Assembly: GCF_016888005.1 (NCBI RefSeq)
Contig: NZ_JAFDVE010000011.1
Location: 62,001 to 126,000 of the forward strand
DNA length: 64,000 nt
Direction of reading: 5' to 3'
DNA from: Phycicoccus sp. CSK15P-2
Lineage (GTDB): Bacteria; Actinomycetota; Actinomycetes; Actinomycetales; Dermatophilaceae
The notes beneath the pieces were generated by a model, which saw nothing but the letters and a program-made list of their open reading frames with translations, was not told the DNA's origin and did no database searches. Shown here piece by piece: positions 8,222-15,648 of the stretch (its first letter is position 1; every line of letters begins with the position of its first letter). The translations under genes and the position numbers were made by a program.

Positions 8222-8959
8222 TCACCCGGCCGGAGGGTCGGAGGTCCTCCCCTCCGGGCCGGCCGTCTCGCAGCCCTCCACCACCACATCCACCCACGCG
8301 GCACGGTGGTCGCTCGCCCGGTACCAAGCCCCCTCTGGCACGGCGACCGGCCCCGGCGGCAGCACGCGTACCTCGGGCGAGGCGAAGAGGACGTCCAGCC
8401 GCCGGTGCGGGCGGCGGGCCGGGTACGTGGGGTGCTCGGGCCCGGCTGCGGCCAGCCCGCCCGGGGTGTCGACGAGCCGGTAGGCGTCACCGTCCGGCCC
8501 CTCGTTGAGGTCCCCGCCGACGACGAGGGGGGCGACACCGGCCAGCGCGTCGAGGACCGCCCGCACGTGCCGCACCCGTTCGGCCGGCCTCAGCGAGAGG
8601 TGCACCGAGGCGACCGTGAGCTCGGGACCCTCCGGCAGCCGGACCCGGGCCCGGGCCCATCCCCGGGTGCGGTCGGGCCACCGCACGGGCAGCCGGTGGT
8701 GCGAGGCCTCGAGCAGCTCGACCCGCGGGGCGGTGAGGACCGTGGTCCCGCCGCTCCCGGTCTGCCGCCCGCTCCACCGCATCCCGCACGCCACGGCGAA
8801 CCTGCGCAGCCGCCACGGGGCGAAGAGCCGGCGCGGCACCTCCTGGAGGAGCAGGACGTCGGGGTCGACCGCCCGCACGAGCCGCGCGGCCAGGCGGTGG
8901 TCGTCGAGGAAGTCGCGGGTGTTGTACGTCGCGACCCGCGCGCGACCGGGGGCCGCCAC
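8222..8959 (-). CDS. Endonuclease/exonuclease/phosphatase (EEP) family protein
   Basis: The 245-residue product belongs to the DNase I-like EEP fold: VATYNTRDF (metal-site Asn), LLLQEVP (metal-ligand Glu), SVHLSL, GGDLNEGP (Asp/Asn pair) and RASDHRAAW (the C-terminal Asp-His pair) all occur in the right order. Members hydrolyse phosphodiester bonds in nucleic acids, lipids or small molecules; the substrate cannot be told here. The GTG at 8959 starts 5 bases after the glucokinase stop, so it is the last gene of the operon SRPBCC / Cys-motif protein / glucokinase / EEP. No signal peptide is visible, so a cytosolic protein is expected. Confidence 0.85.
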   Translation of the reverse strand: MAAPGRARVATYNTRDFLDDHRLAARLVRAVDPDVLLLQEVPRRLFAPWRLRRFAVACGMRWSGRQTGSGGTTVLTAPRVELLEASHHRLPVRWPDRTRGWARARVRLPEGPELTVASVHLSLRPAERVRHVRAVLDALAGVAPLVVGGDLNEGPDGDAYRLVDTPGGLAAAGPEHPTYPARRPHRRLDVLFASPEVRVLPPGPVAVPEGAWYRASDHRAAWVDVVVEGCETAGPEGRTSDPPAG

Positions 8960-8964
8960 GCCGG

Positions 8965-10002
8965 TCAGTCCCGGCCGGAGGAGCCGTCCGGCCCGACCCG
9001 GTCGGTGGGGTCCGCGGCGTCCGCCCAGGCGAGGTCGGCCGCCGCCACGCGCGCGAGGTCGGCAGCGCCGACGAGACCCGCCTCGTTGCCGAGCTCGGCG
9101 GCGACGATCCGCGCCTCCGGCCGGTAGCCCCGGCCCGTGAGCTGGCCGCGCATGGCCTGGCGCGCCGGGTCGAGGAGGAGGTCGCCGGCCGCGCTCACGC
9201 CGCCGCCGACGACGAACGTGCCGGGGTCGAGGGCTGCCGCGAGGTCGGCGATGCCGATCCCGAGCCAGCGCCCGATCTCGCCGAGGAGCTCGCGGGCGAG
9301 GGCGTCCCCGTCCCGGGCGGCCTCGGTGACGAGCGGGCCGGTGAGGTCGTCGGGGTCGCCGCCGACCCGCTCGAAGAGGTCGGAGACGACCGGGCTGCCG
9401 GCGGACATCAGGGTCCGGGCCTCGCGGACGAGCGCGTTGCCGGAGGCGTACTGCTCCCAGCATCCCCGGTTCCCGCACTCACAGCGGATGCCGTCCGGGA
9501 CGACCCGCATGTGGCCGAACTCCCCGGCGATGCCGAAGCGGCCGCGCAGCACCCGGCCGTCGAGGACGATGCCGCCGCCGATGCCGGTGCCGAGGTTGAC
9601 CATGACGAGATGGCTCTCGCCGCGGCCGGCGCCGAAGCGGTGCTCGGCCCATGCCGCCGCGTTGGCGTCGTTGTCGACGAAGATCGGCAGGTCGAGGCGC
9701 GCCCGCAGGGCCTCCTGCAGCGGCTCCTGGCGCCATGACAGGTGCGGGGCGAAGACCACGGTGGCGCGGTCGGCGGCGACGAAGCCGGCCGCCCCGATGC
9801 CGACGGCCACGACACCCGGCTCGGCCTCGAGCATCTCCTCGACGGCGGACACGATGGTGTCCTCGACGACCCGGGGGCTCGTCGATCGGTGCGGGGTGTC
9901 GCGGCGGGTCCGGCGCAGGACGGTGCCCGTGCCGTCGACGACCCCGGCGGCGACCTTGGTGCCCCCGATGTCGACGCCGACGGCGAGCGGGGCGTCAGCC
10001 AC
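8965..10002 (-). CDS. glk: ROK-family glucokinase
   Basis: The 345-residue ROK kinase should phosphorylate glucose with ATP, feeding glycolysis and acting as a sugar-sensing kinase. Motifs: phosphate-binding VGVDIGGTKVAAGVVD near the N-terminus, catalytic Asp in VDNDANAAAWAEHRFG, GTGIGGGIV, the ROK zinc/signature segment CECGNRGCWEQYAS, and VVGGGVSAAGDLL. The GTG at 10002 overlaps the upstream gene by 8 bases, so the two are translationally coupled. It lacks an N-terminal helix-turn-helix, so it is an enzyme rather than a ROK repressor. From memory, Streptomyces glkA sits in the same position. Glucose released by the GH1 enzyme at 59-60 kb would need this activity. Confidence 0.93.
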   Translation of the reverse strand: MADAPLAVGVDIGGTKVAAGVVDGTGTVLRRTRRDTPHRSTSPRVVEDTIVSAVEEMLEAEPGVVAVGIGAAGFVAADRATVVFAPHLSWRQEPLQEALRARLDLPIFVDNDANAAAWAEHRFGAGRGESHLVMVNLGTGIGGGIVLDGRVLRGRFGIAGEFGHMRVVPDGIRCECGNRGCWEQYASGNALVREARTLMSAGSPVVSDLFERVGGDPDDLTGPLVTEAARDGDALARELLGEIGRWLGIGIADLAAALDPGTFVVGGGVSAAGDLLLDPARQAMRGQLTGRGYRPEARIVAAELGNEAGLVGAADLARVAAADLAWADAADPTDRVGPDGSSGRD

Positions 10003-10354
10003 GGGGCGCGCCCTCGTCAGGGCCCTCGGGACGCTCCTCGCGGGCCCGCGCCGATGCGAGGTCCCCGAGGACCGCCGCGGCGAACCCCGCGAGCTCGGCG
10101 AGACTGCCGAGGGTCTCCGGACTGAGCCCGCGGACGAGGGCCGAGGCCCGGCACACCGGGCACCACTGGCAGACCGGGTCGTCGCACGTGAAGCCGTCCT
10201 CCCGCGCACGGGGTGCGGACCCTGGGTCGTCCTCGTGCGGCCGGTCGGCCGCGGAGGACGCGGCGTCGGCACCGGCCCGGCGCAGGCTCTCGAGCAGCCG
10301 CCCGGCCTCCTCGGCGACGCTCCCGACGTCCTCGGGCCACCGCTGCGCGGTCAT
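9995..10354 (-). CDS. Small conserved actinobacterial protein with a four-cysteine motif
   Basis: The 119-residue product starts with ATG 10354, 7 bases after the SRPBCC stop. A helical N-terminus (MTAQRWPEDVGSVAEEAGRLL) and an acidic disordered stretch are followed by FTCDDPVCQWCPVCR, four cysteines spaced C-x4-C-x2-C-x2-C. The second half (LSPETLGSLAELAGFAAAVLGDL) is helical. The cysteines could bind zinc or be redox active. I know similar proteins beside actinobacterial glucokinases but no function. Its 8-base overlap with the glucokinase start suggests a coupled role or coordinated dosage. Confidence 0.78.
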   Translation of the reverse strand: MTAQRWPEDVGSVAEEAGRLLESLRRAGADAASSAADRPHEDDPGSAPRAREDGFTCDDPVCQWCPVCRASALVRGLSPETLGSLAELAGFAAAVLGDLASARAREERPEGPDEGAPRG

Positions 10355-10361
10355 CAGGTGC

Positions 10362-10805
10362 TCAGCCCTCGACGCGCTTCTTCAGCTCGCTCAGCGCGGC
10401 GTCGATGATGAGCTTCTCGGCCTTGCGCTTGAGCATCCCGATCATCGGGATCGTGAGGTCGACCTCGAGGTCGTAGGTGACCCGGGTCCCGGCACCGACC
10501 TCGGCGAGGGTGTAGCTGCCGGTCAGCCCCTTGAGGAGGTCGGCCTCGACGAGGTGCCAGGAGATGACCCCCGTGCCGTCCTCGTCGACGTCCCACTCGT
10601 ACTCGAGGGTGTAGCGGTCCTTGATGGCCCCCGCGTCGAGGACGAACTCGACGCGGTCCGCCCATCCGTCACCGTCCTCGGTGACGACCCGGCACTCCTT
10701 GACCTGCTCGGCCCACTCCGGGTAGGACCCGAAGTCGGCGATGACGTCGAGGACCTCGCCCGGCGCGGCGGCGATCTCGGTCGAGGACTGGGTGCGGTCG
10801 GCCAT
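10362..10805 (-). CDS. SRPBCC-family (polyketide cyclase/dehydrase-like) protein
   Basis: The 147-residue START-like fold protein opens with STEIAAAPGEVLDVIADFGSYPEWAEQVK, the usual first strand and helices of the SRPBCC lipid or ligand carrier family, and ends in an amphipathic helix (IDAALSELKKRVEG). Such proteins bind hydrophobic ligands in a deep pocket; no catalytic residue is diagnostic. The ATG at 10805 is probably leaderless, because the -10 element TAGCCT at 10813-10818 (minus strand) ends 7 bases before it. It is the first gene of a four-gene operon with glucokinase and is divergent from the acyl-CoA synthetase. M. tuberculosis has a like protein beside fadD15 (recalled). Confidence 0.88.
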   Translation of the reverse strand: MADRTQSSTEIAAAPGEVLDVIADFGSYPEWAEQVKECRVVTEDGDGWADRVEFVLDAGAIKDRYTLEYEWDVDEDGTGVISWHLVEADLLKGLTGSYTLAEVGAGTRVTYDLEVDLTIPMIGMLKRKAEKLIIDAALSELKKRVEG

Positions 10806-10880
10806 GATCGGCAGGCTACCCGGCCTGCGGGGCCTACAGTTGAGGGGCCGCTCGACCCCGCGTCCGAAGGAGCACCGACG
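10806..10880. promoter_or_regulatory. Divergent promoters: SRPBCC operon (minus) and acyl-CoA synthetase (plus)
   Basis: The minus-strand -10 box TAGCCT (10813-10818) lies 7 bases before the SRPBCC ATG. The plus-strand -10 box TACAGT (10833-10838) has no start codon next to it. A short leader with GAAGGAG then precedes the GTG at 10881. One gene is therefore probably leaderless and the other leadered. Confidence 0.55.
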
Positions 10881-12671
10881 GTGCACGAGATGTCCACCCC
10901 ACTCGTCCTGGCCGAGACCACGGAGGGCACCCTCGGTGACCTGCCGGCCCGGCTCGCGGCCGACGACCCCGCCCGGGTCGCGTTCTCGGTGCGGACGGAG
11001 GCGGGCTGGACGGACGTCACCTCCGCGACGTTCGCCGCGGAGGTCGACGCCCTCGCCAAGGGGTTCGTCGCCGCCGGGGTGGCCACGGGGGACGTCGTCG
11101 CGATCATGAGCCGCACGCGCTACGAGTGGACCCTCGCGGACTTCGCGCTCTGGGCGGCGGGCGCCGTGCCGGTACCCGTCTACGAGACGTCCTCCCCGGA
11201 CCAGGTCGAGTGGATCCTCTCCGACTCCGGCGCCGTCGGGGTCCTCGTCGAGACCGAGGCCCACCTCGGCGCGGTCGAGAAGGTCCGTGAGCGGCTCTCC
11301 GGGCTCGACCACGTGTGGGTCGTCGACCACGGCGACATCGACACCCTGAGCCGCGACGGGGCCGACGTCGCCGACGACGAGCTCACCGCACAGCGGGCCG
11401 ACCTCGACCGCGGCTCCCTCGCCACCGTTATCTACACGTCCGGGACGACCGGCCGCCCCAAGGGCGTCGAGCTCACCCACGGCAACTTCCTCACCCTGGC
11501 CGAGAACGCGGGCGAGCAGATCCACCAGGTCGTCCGCGCCGACGGCGCCTCGACCCTGCTCTTCCTCCCGCTGGCGCACGTCTTCGCGCGCTTCATCGAG
11601 GTTCTCGCCGTGACCGCCGGGGTACGGATGGGTCACAGCTCGGACCTCAAGACGCTGATGGACGACTTCGCGGCGTTCCGCCCGACGTTCATCCTCGCCG
11701 TGCCACGGGTCTTCGAGAAGGTGTACAACTCGGCGGAGGCCAAGGCCGAGGCCGGCGGCAAGGGCCGGATCTTCGCCGGCGCCGCCGCGGCCGCCGTCGC
11801 GTGGTCGGAGGCCCTCGACACCGGCACCGTCCCCTTCGGCCTGAAGGTCAGGCACGCCCTCTTCGACCGCCTCGTGTACGCCAGGCTCCGTGAGGCGATG
11901 GGCGGCCGGGTGCAGTACGCGGTGTCCGGCGGTGCCCCGCTCGGGACCCGCCTCGGGCACTTCTTCCGCGGCATCGGGGTCAACATCCTCGAGGGGTACG
12001 GGCTCACCGAGACGACCGCACCCGCGACGGTCAACCTCCCGGACGCGATGCGGATCGGGACGGTCGGGCCACCACTGCCGGGGGTCGACGTGCGGATCGG
12101 CGACGACGGCGAGATCTGCATCCGGGGCATCAACGTCTTCCGGGCCTACCGGGGGAACCAGGACGCCACCGACGAGGCGGTACGCGACGGCTGGTTCCAC
12201 ACCGGTGACGTCGGCGAGCTCGACGACGCCGGGTACCTGCGGATCACCGGCCGGAAGAAGGAGATCCTCGTGACGGCGGGCGGCAAGAACGTCGCGCCGG
12301 CGGTGCTCGAGGACCGGCTGCGCTCGCACCCGATCGTCAGCCAGTGCATCGTCGTCGGCGACGGCCAGCCGTTCATCGCCTCGCTCGTCACCCTGGACGA
12401 GGAGATGTACCCCGCCTGGGCGGCCAACCACGGTCTGGAGGACGTCCCGCTGAGCAAGGCCCGCGACGACGAGCGAGTGCGGGCAGCGGTGCAGGAGGCG
12501 GTGGACGACGCCAACACCGCGGTGTCGAAGGCGGAGTCGATCCGCAAGTTCGTCATCCTCGACGGGGACTTCACCGAGGAGTCCGGGCACCTCACCCCCT
12601 CCCTCAAGCTCAAGCGCAACGTCGTCATGCGGGACTTCTCCGACGAGGTCGACGCCCTCTACGGTGGCTGA
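10881..12671 (+). CDS. Long-chain fatty acid-CoA ligase (AMP-forming), FadD15-like
   Basis: The 596-residue adenylate-forming enzyme activates long-chain fatty acids to acyl-CoA in two ATP-dependent steps. It shows the P-loop VIYTSGTTGRPKGVELTHGN, the A5 motif EGYGLTETTAP, A7/A8 GWFHTGDVGELDDAGYLRITGRKKE and the C-terminal lysine region LKLKRNVVM. Its length and the segment between A3 and A5 are those of the bacterial long-chain FACS (FadD15) group. The GTG at 10881 follows GAAGGAG by 8 bases; an ATG at 10890 would be too far from it. The next gene overlaps by 8 bases. Confidence 0.93.
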   Translation: MHEMSTPLVLAETTEGTLGDLPARLAADDPARVAFSVRTEAGWTDVTSATFAAEVDALAKGFVAAGVATGDVVAIMSRTRYEWTLADFALWAAGAVPVPVYETSSPDQVEWILSDSGAVGVLVETEAHLGAVEKVRERLSGLDHVWVVDHGDIDTLSRDGADVADDELTAQRADLDRGSLATVIYTSGTTGRPKGVELTHGNFLTLAENAGEQIHQVVRADGASTLLFLPLAHVFARFIEVLAVTAGVRMGHSSDLKTLMDDFAAFRPTFILAVPRVFEKVYNSAEAKAEAGGKGRIFAGAAAAAVAWSEALDTGTVPFGLKVRHALFDRLVYARLREAMGGRVQYAVSGGAPLGTRLGHFFRGIGVNILEGYGLTETTAPATVNLPDAMRIGTVGPPLPGVDVRIGDDGEICIRGINVFRAYRGNQDATDEAVRDGWFHTGDVGELDDAGYLRITGRKKEILVTAGGKNVAPAVLEDRLRSHPIVSQCIVVGDGQPFIASLVTLDEEMYPAWAANHGLEDVPLSKARDDERVRAAVQEAVDDANTAVSKAESIRKFVILDGDFTEESGHLTPSLKLKRNVVMRDFSDEVDALYGG

Positions 12672-14004
12672 CCCGGCGCCGCCCGCGCGCCCCCGCCGCC
12701 CCCCGCCCGGCGTGGTGCCGGCGGTCCTGCTCGCCGCTGGCTGGCTGGGGTGGTTCGGGGTCCTCCAGTGGAGCGTCGTCCGTTTCCGGCTGCCGATCGT
12801 CCTGACGCTCACGGCGTGCACCGCCCTGCTGGCGGTCTGGCTCGTGCGCCGGGTCGAGGTGCCACTGCCCCGCTGGCTGGCGCCCGGGGTCGTCGTGGTC
12901 TCGGTGGCCGTCACGGTGCTCGTCCCGCTCTTCTCCTACCTGCGCGGTGGATGGCGCACCGCGGCGCTCGGGGTGCTCGTCGTCGGGGGCCTCGCGGTCG
13001 CCGGGCTGCTCGCCGGTGGCCGCCGGCTCGCCCCGGCAGCCTTCGCGGCGGCCCTCGTGACGCACGCGACGCTCGCGGTCGTCACCGTCCTCGGTGACCG
13101 CGCGCCGAGGATCGACGTCTGGGTGGTGCTGCAGCAGGCCGCCGACGCCACCGCACGAGGCGAGAACATGTACACCCAGCAGTGGCGCGACTCTCCCGGC
13201 GTCCAGGACTTCTTCCCCTACCTGCCCTGGATGTCGATGCTCACCGCACCTGGCCGCTGGCTGGCCGGCGACGTGCGCTGGATGCTCGCGGTCTGGTCGC
13301 TCGTGCTGCTCGCCGGCCTGTGGGCCCTGGCCGGGGGACGGCGTGGGGACGCGGCACGAGGCGCTGCCGTCGCGGGAATGCTCGTCCTCGCGCCCGGGAC
13401 CCTCACCCAGGTCGACCAGGCATGGACCGAGCCGGTGCTCGCGGCGCTCCTCGTGTGGTGGGCCGTGCTGGTACGGCGCGACCACGCCTGGTGGGCGGTC
13501 GTCCCGCTCGCGCTCGCCTGCGCGAGCAAGCAGCACCTCGCGCTGCTCGCCCCGGTGCTCCTCGTCTGGCGACCCTTCGGGTGGCGGCGCACCCTCGCGG
13601 CGGGCGGGTTGGCCGGGGTGCTCATGACGCCCTGGGTCCTGGCAGACCCCGCGGCGTTCCTCGAGGACACCGTGACGACCCTGCTCGCCTTCCACCCGAT
13701 CCGCTTCGCGAACACCTGGTACCTGTACTTCCTCAACGAGCACGGGGTCACGCTGCCCTTCGCGGTCACCGGCCTCGTCATGCTCGGCGCGGTGGCCGGG
13801 GCCTGCTGGGCGGTGTGGCGGCGGCAGCCAGGGCTCGCGGAGGTCCTGCGGTGGCTCGCCCTCGTCCTCGCGGTGGCGAACCTCGTCAACAAGCAGGCCT
13901 TCTACAACCAGTACTGGCTCGTCGCCGCGCTCGTGGCGGCCTCGCTGGCGGTCGGGCCGCTCAGCCGGAGAGAGCCTGCAACCGCAGCTGCCACCGCCGG
14001 ATGA
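12664..14004 (+). CDS. Polytopic membrane protein, GT-C (GT87/DUF2029-like) glycosyltransferase candidate
   Basis: The 446-residue protein has about eleven hydrophobic segments. After the first four helices comes DVWVVLQQAADATARGENMY, the pattern of an acidic first-loop residue followed by GxNxY that is typical of membrane GT-C mannosyl/arabinosyltransferases using polyprenyl-phosphate sugars. Other family-like blocks are DFFPYLPWMSMLTAP, a Q-x-W-x-E loop (QVDQAWTEPVLA), and SKQHLAL. The GTG at 12664 overlaps the ligase by 8 bases, so it is coupled to it. Its 3' end overlaps the convergent lipoprotein gene by 44 bases. Substrate and transferase function are inferences from topology. Confidence 0.7.
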   Translation: MADPAPPARPRRPPPGVVPAVLLAAGWLGWFGVLQWSVVRFRLPIVLTLTACTALLAVWLVRRVEVPLPRWLAPGVVVVSVAVTVLVPLFSYLRGGWRTAALGVLVVGGLAVAGLLAGGRRLAPAAFAAALVTHATLAVVTVLGDRAPRIDVWVVLQQAADATARGENMYTQQWRDSPGVQDFFPYLPWMSMLTAPGRWLAGDVRWMLAVWSLVLLAGLWALAGGRRGDAARGAAVAGMLVLAPGTLTQVDQAWTEPVLAALLVWWAVLVRRDHAWWAVVPLALACASKQHLALLAPVLLVWRPFGWRRTLAAGGLAGVLMTPWVLADPAAFLEDTVTTLLAFHPIRFANTWYLYFLNEHGVTLPFAVTGLVMLGAVAGACWAVWRRQPGLAEVLRWLALVLAVANLVNKQAFYNQYWLVAALVAASLAVGPLSRREPATAAATAG

Positions 14005-15214
14005 GCCCGGCCCGGTCGGTGCCGAGGATGCCCGGCATCGCGGCGTCGCAGACCCGCTCGGCGTCCCGCGGACCGTCCGGGCTGCGGCAGGCCCGTACGA
14101 GGCGCCGCAGCCCGTCCTCACCCGCGAGCTCGGCGACGGTCTCGGCGGCCTGCCACGCGGCGAGGTAGCCGACCTCGACGCCACCGGCGGCAGGGTCGAA
14201 GGCGGAGGGTGCGGGGAGGTCTCCCGGGACGCCGTCGGACCCGACCGCGGCGACGAGCGCCGCGGCGAGGCGGCGCTCCGGCAGCCCCGCCCGGGCGTAC
14301 CCGACGTGGTCGGCGTAGCCCTCGTCGAGCCAGGTGGGTGCCTCCCCGGGGGCCGACGCCCGGACCGCGACGTGGACGAGCTCGTGGGTGAGCACGACGT
14401 CCCGGCCGGTGTCCGTGAGCCGGCGTCGGGCCTGCGGGTCGAGGACGACGCGGTCGCCCGTGGCCAGCCCGTCCGGACCGACCGGACCGTCGGTCGTCGC
14501 CGCCAGCCCACCACCGGAGGACCCCAGCAGCGAGCCGGCCTCGTCCTCGGTGCTCGGCACGAGGACGAGCGTGCGCTCCGGGGTGCCGGACCAGTGCTCG
14601 GCGAGGGCGGGAAGGGCACGGTCCACCGTGCGGGCGGCGGAGTCGAGGGCGGCGGGCTCCGCGCTTCCCGCGACGACGGCGTGGGTGGTGCGGAGCGTGG
14701 TCAGGCCGGGCATGGCGAGCCAGGGCGGCGCTGCGGACCCCGCCGTCGCGGACTCGGAGGCCACCAGCCATCCGTCGCCCCGGGGGACGACGGAGTAGCG
14801 CACGGTGGCGGTGCGGTCGGCGCGGTCGACCCCGGCGACGCGGTAGCGCTGGACGACGTCGACGGCCTCGGCGTCGTCGACCGGGGGGACGACGTCGTGG
14901 CTCACCGTGGCCCGCAGCGCGCGGGCGGCCCGGAACGCGGCGAGCTGGGCGCGTCCGGCCTCCCCGTCGACATGGGCGACGGTGGCCGTGAAGGCCTTCT
15001 CGTCGCCGGCCGCGAGCGCCGCGTCGCGCGCCGCGAGGACGGCGCCGACGGCCGAGGCCACATCGGAGGGCGAGCCGCCGGTAGGGGCTCCGGGCGTCCT
15101 CGTGGCGGTGCCCGAGCCGGTCGACGGCGCGTCCGCCGGGCCACTGCACGCCGGGAGCGCGATCAGGGCGAGCACCACCGCACACCGGACGGCGCGGAGG
15201 GCAGGGACGGGCAC
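13961..15214 (-). CDS. Lipoprotein with gluzincin-type HExxH metallopeptidase domain
   Basis: The N-terminus is a lipoprotein signal peptide (VVLALIALPAC, lipid-modified Cys 23), followed by a Ser/Thr/Pro-rich linker. A middle domain resembles the NTF2-like or pre-protease regions of actinobacterial lipoproteins. Near residue 277 comes LTHELVHVAV (HELVH) and 17 residues on WLDEGYADHVG, giving the third zinc ligand Glu 298 as in gluzincins (peptidase MA/M1-like). It should act outside the membrane on unknown substrates. The GTG at 15214 is leaderless-like, with TACGAT at 15221-15226 (minus strand) and a 6-base gap. The last 44 bases overlap the GT-C-like gene on the other strand. Confidence 0.82.
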   Translation of the reverse strand: MPVPALRAVRCAVVLALIALPACSGPADAPSTGSGTATRTPGAPTGGSPSDVASAVGAVLAARDAALAAGDEKAFTATVAHVDGEAGRAQLAAFRAARALRATVSHDVVPPVDDAEAVDVVQRYRVAGVDRADRTATVRYSVVPRGDGWLVASESATAGSAAPPWLAMPGLTTLRTTHAVVAGSAEPAALDSAARTVDRALPALAEHWSGTPERTLVLVPSTEDEAGSLLGSSGGGLAATTDGPVGPDGLATGDRVVLDPQARRRLTDTGRDVVLTHELVHVAVRASAPGEAPTWLDEGYADHVGYARAGLPERRLAAALVAAVGSDGVPGDLPAPSAFDPAAGGVEVGYLAAWQAAETVAELAGEDGLRRLVRACRSPDGPRDAERVCDAAMPGILGTDRAGLIRRWQLRLQALSG

Positions 15215-15243
15215 CGGGTCATCGTAGGGAGCCCGCGGGTCGC

Positions 15244-15492
15244 TCAGCCGACGGCGCGGCCCGGCAGCTCCTCGCCCGGCTCGAGCCTGGCCCGCGCGCG
15301 ACCGGCGGCCTCGGCGTCGACCAGCCCGGCCCGCACCAGGCGCGTGACGGCCGCGCGCTCCTCGGCGTCGAGGGAGGACTCACCGCGAGGGCCGCCGATC
15401 GAGAGGAGCACGGGCACCATGCAGTCGTCACAGTGCAGCTCGCGTACCGGGCAGGTCCGGCACTCGACGGTCAGCACGTCGTCCCGGGTCAT
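15244..15492 (-). CDS. Small Cys-rich conserved actinobacterial protein
   Basis: The 82-residue product carries VECRTCPVRELHCDDCMVP near its N-terminus, four cysteines as C-x2-C-x7-C-x2-C, a spacing able to hold a zinc or iron-sulfur site. A helical acidic C-terminus follows (LDAEERAAVTRLVRAGLVD). The ATG at 15492 follows GAGGTG by 7 bases. It reads away from the DEDDh/GIY-YIG gene and stands 29 bases upstream of the lipoprotein start. I do not recognise a characterised family member. The codon use is like the neighbours. Confidence 0.75.
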   Translation of the reverse strand: MTRDDVLTVECRTCPVRELHCDDCMVPVLLSIGGPRGESSLDAEERAAVTRLVRAGLVDAEAAGRARARLEPGEELPGRAVG

Positions 15493-15648
15493 GGGTCTCA
15501 CCTCTTCCGCTGGGGTCGTGGCCGACACTACGGACGACCACCGACACCCCCTCGTGGGCACGGGCCCCCCGGCCTGCCACCGCGTCGTCCGCGGCCCGTC
15601 CCGCGCGCCTCGGACGTGCTGTCGGCGCCCCGGCCTACCGTCTGCGGC

